A stretch of 64,000 bases of DNA from Kappaphycus alvarezii. Taxonomy: Eukaryota > Rhodophyta > Florideophyceae > Gigartinales > Solieriaceae. Shown here one piece after another: positions 44,640-57,792 of this stretch. The position numbers and the translations under genes are program-made. The stretch spans positions 62,001 through 126,000 of the forward strand of contig NADL03000543.1 in the NCBI GenBank assembly GCA_002205965.3, written 5' to 3'. The notes under the pieces were generated by a model. The model was given only the letters and a program-made list of their open reading frames with translations. It was not told the origin of the DNA and ran no database searches. How positions within the stretch are numbered: the first letter of the stretch is position 1; each line of letters starts with the position of its first letter.

Positions 44640-44845
44640 GTGCCCCGCCAACACTCCTGACACTTTGGCCTGCCGCGGTACTCGCAGAGCGCAAGAAACA
44701 TCGTCGTCGCGCCAATTACTGCGACCAAAACGATATCCTCCTCTCCCTGTCGGATTGATTTCTATCGCGCCTTGAGCGACGACGACATGGATTTCTCCTG
44801 CCGACTTGCTTCTTTCGTACAACTCGTAAAGATTTACCGACCATG
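44640..44845 (-). repeat. GC-rich dispersed repeat, copy B2
   Basis: Equivalent of 14730-14925, with small indels. The minus strand retains VVAQGAIEINPTG. Confidence 0.65.
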
Positions 44846-45127
44846 GTCTACGCAGGGTCCTACTGAGTTTCCAACCAGTGAAAGTTCAACCTATGAAGGG
44901 TTCACAAACCACCAACTTCAAGCTGATCTGGATCCTTTGGGGTGCTTAGAAATGGTTACTGTCCCATTGTCCTGGATTGCAGACGAAAATTGAACTTAGA
45001 GAGTTCTCATTGTGGCTTCAATACTTCTGCCAATTCCTACTTTTCGACCTTGCATGCAATTTCCGAGAATGAATTGCTCGAAAACACTCCATATGCACGG
45101 CAATCACCTCTTAAACTGCATACATAG

Positions 45128-45430
45128 AGCCTAATAGGGTGAATCGTAGGGAGAGAGATGTTTGAAACCAATCCTTACAAGAAGGAGGTGTTGCAGGTTA
45201 TAAAAGTGCTACCCTAGTATAGCTGAGCGAACAAAAAGGGGCGGGTAAGGACAAAAATTAAAAGTGATACAAGAAAGTATAGAAGGGGAGGCTCTACCTC
45301 TGATGCTCTATGACCAGTGTAAGATAAATGGTTCTTCGGTCTGAAGATAACTTTCAACTTTCTATTACTCGGGACTCGGCCTGAAGTTATCTGCAAACTT
45401 GCTTGACCACTCCAAGAGAGAGAGCAGAGA
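45128..45430 (-). repeat. Diverged LTR remnant, unit 2 copy of R2
   Basis: Equivalent of 15213-15510. Confidence 0.75.
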
Positions 45431-45495
45431 CACTTTTCGTGGATGAAATGCTTTAAAAAAAGATACCTAAGAAATGAACAATCGATCTAGTCCTC

Positions 45496-45810
45496 TCATT
45501 TCCCATCCTCTAGATCAGGCCAAAATAAGTCCTCCAGAGTATCCATGCTACTCAAACAGTCCCCGCAAATATCCGCGAACGGCTCAGAACTCTTACTCTA
45601 TTTCTTCCTGCGAAATATCTTAACGACTAATGATGCCCCCATCCGGTTACTGCGTCGGGATCTCCTGTTCCATACTGTTCAGACCCCGCCCCATAATTCT
45701 AATACTTTCCATGTACCCCCCTCTTCTTCTCCTCCTCCTCTTCATCCTTCCCTTCATCCTCCGCGCCTTTCTCGTAAACTAATTCCAGGACAGCTCACTC
45801 CTCAAAAGCC
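45496..45810 (-). pseudogene. Acidic-tail ORF relic, unit 2 copy of R2
   Basis: Equivalent of 15581-15900. The TLEDLFWPDLED end and TGA (45496-45498) are kept; the Glu-rich run is shorter because two short stretches of the complementary CT tract are missing. Confidence 0.38.
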
Positions 45811-46463
45811 CCCAGCTCCCTCTTTGACCTTCCTTTCTTACCCTTCACCTACCTCTTCCGTCTCATCATCGATGAACAAGCGACGAACGAACTCGGTCAC
45901 CTTTTACTTTGTTTGCCGGCGGAGATATTCATCGCTGTCAGTAGGGCAGAAAGGGAGTAGCGGAATGCATTGACGGGACGAGAGTGCGATTTTTCGAAAT
46001 TAATCTAGAGGGGCATGGATTGTCCATTTTGGTGGGTTTTAGGGGGTGAAAGGCAATTGAGGGTGTTTCAAATGGGTAAGTTAAGGGTGGTAGTGAGCAG
46101 AATGATTGAAGAGGTTTGAAACGTGGTATAAATGGGTTTAAGTAGGCTCCTGTTGCGCATTCTATAGATTTTAGTAGGTTAAATAAATCCAAAGAGGAAT
46201 ATACAGTACTGAAGTTGCGCTCTTCTTTTCAAAAAAATGGATTGGGTGAAGCAGATAAGCGAAAAGCGAAAATGAACTTGATTTGGGATTGATTTAGAGA
46301 TGTAGATACAGTATTAAATATCAAGATAAATGGAGATGGATTTGGTGGGGACCGCGGAACAGATAAGCAAGGATGAGGAAGGAGATATGTTCTTCCCGGG
46401 ATGGTGCTTAGACTGAGAGAGGGTGACGAGGGACCAGAACTTCAAGCTGTCTCAAAAAGATAG

Positions 46464-47020
46464 GATACAACGGTTAATAAAAAGTCGGTAGATGAAGACG
46501 ATAAAAAATCCGTTCCGATTCGCGCGCGCCTAGCAGAGCCCTCAGGATCAACATACCTGATCGCCAATTAGCCCTTCTTGCCAAAGACCCGACAAGATCC
46601 GCTCGTCACCCTTTTGAAGAGCCATACGATGTTCTTCATCGGATAAGAACGGACATACAAGCAATCGGAAGCAGCGAAGGGACCGGCATTTTTGATGTCA
46701 CCTGCGTGATTCCCCTAACTTCCTCCAACATAAGAGTAAGGGTCTTCAACTCGATATGCTCTCTGAATGCGGCGCGAAATGCAAAGCAGAGAGGATACAA
46801 ATCTTCTATCGCGTCCTCCACCAGAAGTAAGCTTGTCCCTGCGTCAGTCTCATCTGTTCGAGGGTGGCACTGGGATGCATTCGCATTGCTAAATGACGTG
46901 GCAAACAACGATTCGGTGAGGGTAATGGAGACGCTCGGAGAGATTCGGGGGTTTTGATGCAAAGGAACGCTGCAGTGGCCTCCATGTCCAGTGCAACCTT
47001 CTTGATGATAGTCTTAAGGT
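46464..47020 (+). pseudogene. Unit 2 copy of the ~180-codon unknown frame (disrupted)
   Basis: Equivalent of 16552-17100. A 5-base insertion CTCAG near 46541 and an extra G in a G-run near 46950 break the frame. The insertion is unusual among unit differences because it is not a homopolymer change. No family recognised. Confidence 0.3.
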
Positions 47021-47026
47021 GGTTGA

Positions 47027-47455
47027 TATTGGTAAATCGTGAGGAGAAGATATATGGAGAACCATTTACCCAAGATGGAGGTGTTGCATGGACAAAAGTG
47101 CTGTCCTAGTATAGTTGGATGAACAAAAAGGTTTCGATAAGGAAGACGGTTGAGAGAGCTACAAGCAAGTTTAGAAGGCACAGAGTCTACCACTGACGCT
47201 CTGTGACCAGCGTAAAATATGTATCTTGGGTCTGAGTTTGACTCTCAACGTACTACTATTTTACTTGACCTGCATTTTCTGCCAACTTGCTTGAACTCCA
47301 CCAGAGGAAGCAGCTTAATCAGCTTATATAGACTTCTTGGCTGTCTCTAAAGTTTCACAGACAGACATACTAAGATCCATGAAATGCATCAAATGAAATC
47401 GTGTAAACGAGAAACACTAACAGCAATTACTATTAACATAAATATCTATATTTAA
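47027..47455 (-). repeat. Diverged LTR remnant, unit 2 copy of R3
   Basis: Equivalent of 17106-17535, with the TATATAAGC-containing segment retained on the minus strand. Confidence 0.85.
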
Positions 47456-47466
47456 TCTTTAATATC

Positions 47467-48055
47467 TTAGTCCTCTATATCATAGCCAAACAATTTCTCC
47501 AAAATATCCCTATCTCCAATGCAGTCCACGAATATTCCTTCCAGTGATTCACACCAGCTCCGATATCTAGATCACTAAAATTCCTCATTCAGCGCATGAT
47601 CGTTCTCTAGGGAATCCCCTCTTACCTCTTTATACAGAGTTTAAAAAAATCCGAAATCTGTAGCACCTGAGCAGTATCCCTACCAGCGCAGCACGCTACT
47701 TTACAGTGCACAGAATCCCTCTTAAAATATTTAATAAAATGTGAAATGCAGCGCAGCCAGGCAGCATGCTAACTCAGCCAACGCTTTCATAGTTTTCTTT
47801 TTTTGCCGGTTCTGGTGATAGCAGTGGTCTTCTAGGATGGTGGTAGACTTTACGGGTTGTGGTGGTAAATCTCGCAAAACTTGCCCCTACCCTCTAACTC
47901 CCGCGGCCGCCTCGGCATCTACATCGATGATGTCCAGTTCTCTCCCGTCCCACACGGGTAAGACGTCATTGTCATTAGCCCCCACTACGCTCCATACGCC
48001 AAACAGCGGATTCACTTGCCCCTCGCTGCCCTTACTGCATCTGAGCGCGTGAGCT
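47467..48055 (-). pseudogene. Acidic-tail ORF relic, unit 2 copy of R3
   Basis: Equivalent of 17550-18135 with the ILEKLFGYDIED end (TAA at 47467-47469). Additional one-base losses fall in the Cys-rich segment near 47733 and 47762. Confidence 0.42.
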
Positions 48056-48072
48056 CTATCTGCTATGGCCAC

Positions 48073-48790
48073 TGATGTGCGCAAATTCGCACACGAAAAA
48101 ATCTAGATGAGGACCATGATTGTATACAGTATCGGAATTGGGAAGATATTTTTACAGTTTTTGAATTTGCAAGATATTTTTAATTTGGGTGAGTGTGGCA
48201 AATTCATCGGTTGATTTTTTTCATTTTAGGACACGCTGTCATAGTAGATGTCAGTACAGTTCCAGGTTGTGGGTGATACTACAAAGTAGCTCTGAAAGGT
48301 CTATATAATGGCCACATCAATTCCCACCCCTGGCCGATGGGTGGCTGGCATGGGTATGGCACCTAGATATTTACCTTGAGGAAATATCTTCTAATAGTCT
48401 CTCTGGTTCACACGATTACCGTGAATGCATTTTATGGTTATTAGTATGTTTGTTTGAGACTTTTGGGTAGCCAAAAGTCTATATAAGCCGAGTAAACTGC
48501 TTCCTTTAGTGGAGGTGAAGCAAGTTGGCAGACAACTTCAAGCCAAGTCCCGAGTAGTAGGAAGTTGAGAGTCAACTTCAGACCCAAGAAAACTTTTTCT
48601 TACGCTAGTCGCAGAGCGTCGGTGGTAGACCCTGCCCCTTTTATACTTGCTTGTAGCTTCTCAACTCTCTTCTATATACACTCCCTTTTGTTCGTTCAAC
48701 AATACCACGGTAGCACTTTTGTCGCTCGCAACACCTCCTTCTCAGGGTAATTGGTTCTGAGGATCTCTTCCCCGCCGATTTACCCTATCA
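48073..48790 (+). repeat. 5' LTR of element C
   Basis: 718 bp, TGATGT...CCTATCA, with the TATATAAG box and upstream 9-bp inverted repeat near 48455-48490. Confidence 0.95.
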
Positions 48791-48878
48791 TTTGGTACTC
48801 TTGTGGAGGGGGTTGCACCCGAGGTATTCGAGTTGAGCAGTAGTAAGGAACACTTCGGGGGATTTCTTTTCTGTAATC

Positions 48879-50550
48879 ATGGATCTCAACGCTGCTCGTA
48901 TAACGTTCACAGGGGGCAAGACTGAAGACGTTGAGGAGTTTCTTTACACATATGTCAACGTTGTGATGCGAGAGAAGGGCGATGAAGAGAAGGCCGCAAG
49001 TATCTTCGCCTATCTTCATGGTGACGCAAAGCACAAATATAAGTCCAAGTTTATCGACGGGTGGTCTCTTAACGGGAATGGGCGTAACTTCGGTGAGGTA
49101 TGTGAGTGGCTTGTGAAAGAGTATGCTAAGGAGGTAGAACCAGATGAGATGATTCGTACCGCCATAGAGGCCCGGCTCAACTTCGACGATTTGTTAAGCT
49201 CATTGGTGTACTTGTGTGATCTTTATGAAAAGGCTGGGTTCAACGCCCAAGCCAAGTACGGAATGCTGCGTAAGGCGGCTATGGGGGATAAGCGGCTCTC
49301 CGATTTCCTCCTCATCAAGGGCCCTCACACTTTTGATGAACTGAAGGGTACCATAGTAGAATTTGTCAAAAATTCGGAGACGTTTCAGTCACTGAGTGAG
49401 GTACCGAGGGAAACCCGCACATCGATGTCTATCGTACATCCTGAAAAGAATTATCAAAGGCCGGCTACTAGTGCAGCGGCATTAGAATCTGTCAGGAGCG
49501 ATGTCAAAAACTTGGAAGAAAGGTTGGAAACCCGATTCGATAATCGACTTGACATGATAACCTCGCAGTTGGAAAGCCTTACTCTTACCATTAAGAAGAA
49601 CCAGTCTGGGGCCCCTAAGGCCGCAGAAGTCTGTTCTTACTGTCACAAGCCTGGACACTTTGCAAACAGGTGTCCTGATAATCCACATAGAAACACTCGT
49701 TGTGCAAAGTGCGGTCGATATGGGCATCATGAAAGTAACTGCTGGTCTAAAGACAACAGAAGAGCAAATTTATCGGAAGCAAGGAGTGAGTCAGGACCAG
49801 AGGTGAAAATCTTACAAAATAGAAGGGATCAAAGGTTGACGGATGCCGGTAACGTATCCATCGCTGAAGAGATTAGTCAAGTCAATGTGACAAAAAGGGA
49901 TGGGGAAGGGAACATTTTATCGAAGAAACCTAGGCTAGAGTATGGAATGCTGGAGCATATCCCAGCACCTGTACCTCCTCGAACCAAGAGGTCTGATCAA
50001 GTTGTTCCAGGAGTGGGAGTCACTCCGGCCAAGAAGACGAAAAAGAGTAAGAAAGTTAAGAGTATCTCTAAGGACGTACTAGAGTATGTGAAGAGGTACA
50101 ATTTGGTGGCTGAGCTTGCATCGGCCCCAACTGGGATAACGTTTGGTCAACTTTTGAGGGGCGACGCAGAGGATGCGAGAAAAGAACTCAAAAAAATTAT
50201 CAGGTCTAATAAGTCCGCTAAGGGTAAGAAACTGTTTCTTCAATCGGCCTCGACAGCACCAAGACGTCTTAAGCTGGTACCAGTCAAAGTATTGGGTATG
50301 AAAACCCAAGCTCTCTTCGATTCGGGTGCTGTTCCAAACCTCATTTCAGAAACTTTGGTGACAGATCTAGGTCTCGAAATTACTCCAACGACTCGAAAAA
50401 AACTGTAGCGGATGGAACCGTCTCAAAATGCATGGGCACTGTTGACAAGGTTTCCGTGTTCTTTGGGGACTCTAAAGTTGATGTAGACTTTCTTGTCATG
50501 CCGGATCTCCCTTTCGATGCAATCATTGGCTGCCCACATGGAAAGACTAG
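48879..50550 (+). pseudogene. gag-protease of element C (frameshift in protease)
   Basis: Best gag of the window: from the ATG at 48879 one frame of 509 codons covers Gag, both CCHC knuckles (252-265, 275-288), a Lys-rich basic linker and the start of the protease with active-site D481-S482-G483. It breaks near 50398, where the T seen in element A (AAAAATAA) is missing from an A-run. The rest of the protease lies in the adjoining frame. Gag and protease are thus a single polyprotein in the original. Confidence 0.9.
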
Positions 50551-53500
50551 GGACATGCATTGACTTGGGCAACCAAATGGTTTCAGTTAATATTGACGGC
50601 AGAACCGTGAAGATGCCCCTGGATTTCGACAAAAGCACGCATCCTGAAGATTTAAAAGAAACGGACAGTGAAGATTTCACTTCTAGCTATGACAGCGAAG
50701 ATTCGGAACCAACTAACACTTTCGGAAGTGGAAAAGGGTACCCTCGGGGGTAATGAACATGGCATGGGACGATTATGATTCTGGGTTTGAAACAGATGAC
50801 GACTGGATTCTAGGATAAGTTTGAAACCCGAATGTGTTTCTTTTTGCGATGATATCGAATCAAAGGACAGAATTCGGAGCATGAAAGAAGATTACCTTTG
50901 CAAAGAAAATAAGAATACGTCGAATTCCATATATGAAGATGTGAGCACGACGGAAGAGGTCCTTCAAAATATTGAGGTTGAGGATCAAGAAGAAAAAGGG
51001 CGCCAAATGGCAGAAATCCAAGGAAAAGTGCAGCACCTTCCCGCCCCCGCCTCACTGAAAATATCCGACATGTTAACATCTTCCGAAGTAATTGCATGGA
51101 GCGTTTCAGATTTAAGACAAGCAAGTGTACCGGTTACTCACTCGTTCGAACTTACCGACACTCAACCGATTTACCACAAGCCTAGACGTCAACCGCCAAA
51201 ATATGACCAATTTATCTCAGAAAATGTTACAAGTATGCTGAAAAATGATATTATTCGACCAGTTTCATCCCCATGGTCGTTTCCAGTTGTGGTCGCACCA
51301 AAGAAGGATGGAAAGCTGCGTTTTTGCGTCGATTACCGACAACTGAACCAGAGAATGATACCCGATCGATTTCCGATTCCGAACATGGAGGAGATCCTCG
51401 AGGACCTGAAGGACGGGAGATATTTCACCTCAATTGACCTTTACACTGGCTATTGGCAGATTCCATTGGATGAAAAATGTAAGGAAAAAACAACCTTTAC
51501 CAGCAAAGCCGGTACGTTCAGGTTCGAAGTGATGCCTTTTGGTCTCATGAATGCACCAGCTACATTCCAAAGAATGATGAACGAGGTTTTGAAAGGACTT
51601 CCATTCGCAAGAGTCTATATCGATGATGTCGTCATATTCTCAGAAACATTGGATCAGCACATCTCGCACGTCAAGACAGTTGTGGAGAGGATATCGGAGT
51701 ATAGCTTGAAAATTAAGTTGAGCAAATGCTTCTTTGCGAAAACTTCTATCCAATTACTCGGTCATATCGTCGACCAAGAGGGAATTAGAGTGGATCCAGA
51801 GAAAACGAAAAAAATAAAGTTGGCACCAAGGCCCGCTTCAAAGACGGAGGTCCGAAGCTTCTTAGGACTGGCCTCATATTACAGAAGATTTATCAAAGAT
51901 TTCGCCAAGACTGCAGCACCGTTACATGCCAGCACTACGAAGAACGGAAAATTTTACTGGAACAAGGAAATGGAAACTGCATTTAGGAGCTTAAAGATAA
52001 GCTATGTGTCCCCCCAGTTCTCATGTACCCAGATTTCAAGAGACCATTCGTTGTGGAGACAGATGCCTCAGAACGGTCTTTGGGTGCCGTTTTGTCCCAA
52101 AAAGATGAAAACGGAAGACTACACCCTGTTCAATTCGCAAGCCGAACTCTGAATGATGCGGAAAGAGATACTCAGTCTGCGAGAAAGAAGCGCTAGCTGT
52201 CGTCTTCGCGCTGAAAAAGTTTCGCGTATACCTTTTATCACTCGAGAAATTTGTCTTGATAACTGATCACCAGGCACTTAAAACAGCATTCCAAAAGAAG
52301 GATGTACATCACCGCTTGGCCCGATGGCTCGACATTTTCGCAGAATATCGGTTTGAAATTGTGTATAGACCCGGACGCAATAATCAGCCTGCCGATTACC
52401 TATCCCGCTTGAGGGACGCACTGATTCCAAATGAAAAAGCTTCGGAGGACATCGTCGGAGTCGCCGAGTTGCAGTTGCCGAACGATAACGAGTACGAAGC
52501 TAATATTCACGGACTGATCAAATTCCTCGATGGACTAGAAATGAGAAAGGTTGATCTTGAACACCGAAATTGGGTACGCAGGAATCAAAAGGCTTTTACA
52601 TTGTGGAATGGGAAACTTTCCGGCACACTAAAGCCGGTCCCCGACTAGTGGCCCCTTTGAAAGAAAGAATGAAGATCTTGAGGACTTTCCATGATGAGCT
52701 AGGGCATTGGGATCTCGAAACAACCAAAAATTCGTAACTGAGAGATTCTGGTGGCCCGGTATCCATAAGGACGTCTATAATTTCGTGAAAAGCTGCGACA
52801 ACTGCCAAAAATTCACTCCAATACGGAAGTATAAGACAACTCTAAGTTTTCCAGTTTCCGGTCTCTTTGAAACCTTCTCAATTGACTTCGCGGGCCCGTT
52901 CAAGGAAACTTCTTCCGGAAACAAATATCTCCTTATAGGGGTGGAACATCTTACTGGATGGCCAATAGCAGTTGCAGTCGAGGAGGCAAATGCTGAGGTG
53001 GTACTGAGATTCATCGAAAAAGAAATAATTGAACCGTTTGGTCTTCCAAAAAGGATCATCTCGGATAACGCCCTTTGTTTTACTGCAACTTCACTGCTTC
53101 GTTTTTTGGAAGAGAAAGGGATTCAGCTGAAGACCGTTCTCGCATACGCTCCTATGTCCAACGGGAAAGCGGAGAGGATGGTTGGAACCATCAAACGAGC
53201 AATATCGAAAACTATGTTGGAGAATGAAATCCAGTGGGAAGATGCCTTACCAAAAGTGTTATACGGCTACCGTCGAAGAAGAGGAAGAAATGGACGCTCA
53301 CCATTCGAGCTAATGTACGGAAGGGCTCCTAGAATGTTACAGAGAGACATGGAAACAAATATTATCGATGAAGAGAGTAGGGAAGTTGAACTACTGGCCA
53401 CCGAAGGCTGGAGATCACACCGCGCGCTAACACAGACAAGAAATAAGGATGCAGAACCTGCAGTCAGAACCTTTTCAGTTGGCTCTAAAGTACTTGTAGT

Positions 53501-54867
53501 ACATGGAAAAGCAATGCAGCAGGCTGTGAAGTGGCCGGCCTTCCAAACCAAGTACTCGAACCCTTGCATCGTCACGGAGGAAAGACACCCGCACTATCAG
53601 CTCTGTTCAAGCTCAGGGAAGAGATCAAGGAGGGCCATCCATGCACGTCGTCTGGTCCCTTACCATCAGAGGCCTGAAGAATTCCTTCTCACACAGGACT
53701 ATGCGCAACCACGGGGCATACTCATCTTTAACTATAGAATGATTCCTATGGGAGGAAAAAGGGCCTGGGAATGGATCATCTCGGTTACGCGGGACTACTA
53801 CGAACTCCACGTAATCATCCATTTCTACATTAATATATGCCTATGTTTTCGTACGTTGAACGGACCATTGCTACCTGAAGAAGATTTCCGACTATTAATA
53901 AGAGTTCTATTTTCATTCCAAAACGGAAGGTTCACGGAAGCAGGTCCAGAGTTTGTGGAGGTAATATATCATTACTCTATAGGAAGATATGGAATGGTAG
54001 CTGCTGGAGACTTGTCGCAAACGTATCTGAATATTATCCGTCCAATTTACGTATTTCTCAAGAACAACCAAGACGTGCGACTGAGAGGTTACGCCTTACC
54101 CCCGGATATGGAATACAGGCTGGTCCCGTATCCTCTATGGGAACCTTACGTTTCTCCGCCACAAATTGGGAACGTTGGAGGCGGCGAGGATCCTCCTGAA
54201 GCAGTGATGATGACCAGAGGAGGACCTTCAGGAGACAACAACCCGCCCAGAAGAGGTTCCGGTCGTCCCCCGAGAGGACCTCGTGCAGGTCCCAGTACGT
54301 CAGGAGCTGGTCGCGGCCATTCATCGGGACCGTCCACCACAACTTCATCTCTAGCTCTCCTTCACAACCATGCACAGCATACAGTCGGAAGAAGAAGATT
54401 ATCTTTTTGGCTGCGCAATATCTCCGAGGATGCGAACGATGCGCAGGTCATTTCTTATTTCATGATAAGCATCTGTTTATGTTTTAGGGCGCTACATGGA
54501 CCGCACTTATCTTACGAAGATTCGTTCTTGATGATGCGCGTCTTCTTTTCTTATCGGCATCCATTCCTCCGGCATCTTCCAGAAGAGTTTGCATATCACA
54601 TATATTTTTTCACTCTTGGAAGATTCGGAAGAGTCACGGAAGAAGAATGTATTCAACCCCACCTCGATGTGATCAAACCAATATATGAGGCTATGCTACA
54701 AAGTGAGGTACCAGTAATGCGAACCTACTTTTTAGAGCATCATATTGGTAATCAGTTGCATCCGTACCCGTTTGAGAGACCATACATTTTATCAATAAGA
54801 CAGCGAACACTAACGGAAGCAGAAGAAGAAGTGACGAGTCGGGACGTTCGTCTTGAGCGAGAGGGCG
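50530..54867 (+). pseudogene. pol of element C: RT, RNase H, integrase and C-terminal extension
   Basis: The frame 50821-52152 (443 codons) runs without a break from the acidic linker through the RT with YIDD (~51625) into the start of RNase H, showing that linker and RT are fused. Breaks follow near 51984, 52163, 52617 and 52730. Then 52707 onward (732 codons) gives the integrase zinc region, D,D35E core, GPY/F-like segment and both C-terminal repeat domains. One triplet less in the terminal GAAGAA stretch plus a changed phase removes the stop used in element A, so the frame reads into the LTR to 54905. Confidence 0.9.
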
Positions 54868-55582
54868 TGATGTGCGCAAATTCGCACACGAAAAAATCTA
54901 GATGAGGACCATGATTGTATACAGTATCGGAATTGGGAAGATATTTTTACAGTTTTTGAATTTGCAAGATATTTTTAATTTGGGTGAGTGTGGCAAATTC
55001 ATCGGTTGATTTTTTCATTTTAGGACACGCTGTCATAGTAGATGTCAGTACAGTTCCAGGTTGTGGGTGATACTACAAGTAGCTCTGAAAGGTCTATATA
55101 ATGGCCACATCAATTCCCACCCCTGGCCGATGGTGGCTGGCATGGGTATGGCACCTAGATATTTACCTTGAGGAAATATCTTCTAATAGTCTCTCTGGTT
55201 CACACGATTACCGTGAATACATTTTTGGTTATTAGTATGTTTGTTTGAGACTTTTGGGTAGCCAAAAGTCTATATAAGCCGAGTAAACTGCTTCCTTTAG
55301 TGGAGGTGAAGCAAGTTGGCAGACAACTTCAAGCCAAGTCCCGAGTAGTAGGAAGTTGAGAGTCAACTTCAGACCCAAGAAAACTTTTTCTTACGCTAGT
55401 CGCAGAGCGTCGGTGGTAGACCCTGCCCCTTTTATACTTGCTTGTAGCTTTCTCAACTCTCTTCTATATACACTCCCTTTTGTTCGTTCAACAATACCAC
55501 GGTAGCACTTTTGTCGCTCGCAACACCTCCTTCTCAGGGTAATTGGTTCTGAGGATCTCTTCCCCGCCGATTTACCCTATCA
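54868..55582 (+). repeat. 3' LTR of element C
   Basis: 715 bp, with the CACAC variant at the U3 end, unlike the 3' LTR of its duplicate element A. Confidence 0.95.
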
Positions 55583-55874
55583 GCCACCTCTGCGCCGAAC
55601 TACGTATCGACTTCCAACCGATAGCTTCCGATATATACGGGTCTGCCGTTCCCGGTGTCGAACGAGGTCTGTCCAGAATTGTTGAGTACATCGGTCTACG
55701 GAAAGGCAGTAGCCTTCGAGCGCGATCGCTTGTTCACGATTATCAGTTCGCTCATACAACAACGAACTTCTGTCCCGATCAACCGACGACAACTCAACCG
55801 CTCCTGGCTCGGATACATTTTTCCCCCTTTGAGGGCCGATAGCCCCCCCTTTCCTTTTGTAAAGTATTCTTCCT
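55583..55874. other. Right flank of element C: segment open on both strands
   Basis: Equivalent of 25670-25961. The plus frame is open from within the LTR to 55842; the minus frame 55580-55792 is also open. The real coding strand, if any, is undetermined. Confidence 0.3.
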
Positions 55875-56470
55875 CTGTAAATCTTTATGGGTTATACAAT
55901 GTTGCACAGAAGCGCGCGGAGAATATTCATAAATTAACTACAATTGCGGGCGGCACGTGGAAACCTATCGCGCCTGCATTACTTGGAGACTAAACGCAAA
56001 ACGGGTAACGAGGTCGCCAAGCTCCTGTTGAGGGGAGGAACCGCGACGAGGAGTAGCGAAGGAAGAAAGGGCGGAAAACCCTTGCTGTAGTTGCCCAAGG
56101 CGCCATAGATATCAATCCCTACGAGGGAGGGGGATATCGTTTTGGTCGCAGTAAGTTCCGCAATGACGATGTTCCTCGCTCTCTGCGAGTGTCGCGGCAG
56201 CGCTTGTGGTAACCGTACTTGGCTAGATGTGGCGGCCAGCGGGGGTGGACAACAGTAATGTTGACGGCGATATCGGTACTGTGAAGCCCGTATGCAGCGG
56301 AATGTAAATGTCCATTCGTAGCGGGGGGGGCCGAATGCAAAGACGAGTTGGGAACCTGGTAGAGGAGCGGATGATCGACGAGAGCGAAGATCCCAACTTC
56401 CTTACAGAAGCGGGCAAGAAAGTTGCGGAGGACGTGATATCGACCAGTTATTCCGTCTTCGTATTTGCAG
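55875..56470 (+). repeat. GC-rich dispersed repeat, copy C2
   Basis: Equivalent of 25962-26560 with small indels (for example in the GGGGCCGGAAG stretch). Confidence 0.75.
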
Positions 56471-56552
56471 GTCAACGCGTGTTGGCCGCTTGGATCTATG
56501 ATGTGTGTGGCTTCAGCCTAGCGCCGGGAGCGGACCGCACACCGAGTAGAGC

Positions 56553-56557
56553 CAGGG
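56553..56557. other. Unoccupied integration site of element B
   Basis: GAGCCAGGGAATAGCG occurs once here. In unit 1 the same sequence is split by element B with CAGGG on both sides. This single copy is the pre-insertion state. Confidence 0.95.
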
Positions 56558-56979
56558 AATAGCGCGATGGCGAGACGGAGATACAGAGCGACTTTCTACG
56601 CAGAAGAGGACGTGTACGTACCGCGGTGGGGGTGAGGAAGCGAAGAGAAAACAGAGGAGGAAGATGTGCACACGGAGAGGGGCGTGCCCGGTCGGGTGTT
56701 GCTGCGGGCAAGAACAACCTATCAGACTTCGATAGCATGAGTTCATTTGTGTTCGCAAACTGGAGCTTTTCACCGGGGACCGGCGATGAACAACGCTCCA
56801 CTTTTGAAGGAGCGTAGTTCCTCCCCAATCACTGTGTCAGCATACCTTTTTGAGTTGACTGCGTTTGTCTGAAAAACTTTAGGATAGGTCGAATATAGCT
56901 CCTTAGGGTAAAACACCGAAACCGATCCCCGAGAATATACGTGCTATCCTTTCCTTCCGGGAGAGATACTTCAACATTC
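56558..56979 (+). other. GC-rich segment with short coding-like frames
   Basis: Follows on from the C2 repeat. A frame reading MARRRYRATFYAEEDVYVPR (start at 56567) ends early, and another ending at 56817 carries SDFDSMSSFVFANWSFSPG. They are in different phases and may be exons or relics of one gene that begins in the C2 repeat. No family recognised. Confidence 0.25.
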
Positions 56980-57355
56980 CGCTCGCCGACACATCTCGCC
57001 AAGTAAGGCTAACACAGGCGCTGCCGCAACACTCGCAGAGAGCGAGGAACATCGTCATTGCGGAACTTACTGTGACCAAAACGATATCCTCCTCCCCCCT
57101 GTCGCGATTGATATCTATAGCGCCTTGAGCAACGACAGCGTGGGTTTCTTCCGGCCCCTTTCTTCCTTCGCTAATCCTCGTCGCGGTTCCTCCCCTCAAC
57201 AGGAGCTTGGCGACCTCGTTACCCGTTTTGCGTATAGTCTCAAAGTGATGCACGTGCGACAGGTTTCCACACGCCGCCCGCATTCGTAGCTAATTTCTGA
57301 ATACTCTCCGCACGTTTCTGTGCCATACTGTACAACCTGTAAAGATTTACCATCA
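56980..57355 (-). repeat. GC-rich dispersed repeat, copy D2
   Basis: Equivalent of 34600-34985. Minus strand with TGNEVAKLLLRGG and VVAQGAIDINRD. Confidence 0.75.
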
Positions 57356-57792
57356 CAAACTTTTTGATCCCTAGACCAGCTACGCGCATCCAGCTAAAGC
57401 TAGTTACATGTCGCAGCTTAGAGACTGATAGAAAGTGTCTCCATCGGAATGAAAAACGAGGTCATAAGTCTTCTCCCAATACGGGGCTCCCTTCCCGCCA
57501 AGTGATTTTGTTGTATTAGACTAACGAAAAATTGCAAAAACACAACAAGCGCAGACTACATCAGCCACTCCCGCTTCTAACACTACATTTTGTACTAATC
57601 CTCTGACCTCGGGGCTCCGCTCAGTCCATGCTAATTTCTGAGTGTTGTGGCATCAACACGATCCTGCACAATTACACTGCTCTTACGTTAGCCCAGTATT
57701 CACCTCATTAAAGGCGAACCTATTTTCCAATCATTGAAACACACCAGGTATTCCCTTCTTAAAAGCCCCATACAATTAGTTAGCGCATGCTC

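Larger units (their letters stand above)
48073..55582 (+). mobile_element. Ty3/gypsy LTR retrotransposon, element C
   Basis: Complete element of 7,510 bp with LTRs 48073-48790 and 54868-55582, flanked by GCCAC (48068-48072 and 55583-55587). Same insertion as element A, duplicated with the unit. Primer-binding site at 48793-48808, purine tract at 54855-54867. Confidence 0.96.
35412..57790. repeat. Tandem segmental duplication, unit 2 (22.4 kb)
   Basis: Colinear with 5538-35411 apart from the absence of element B. Contains DUR3 copy 2, the spacer with relics R1'-R3', and element C. Confidence 0.93.
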
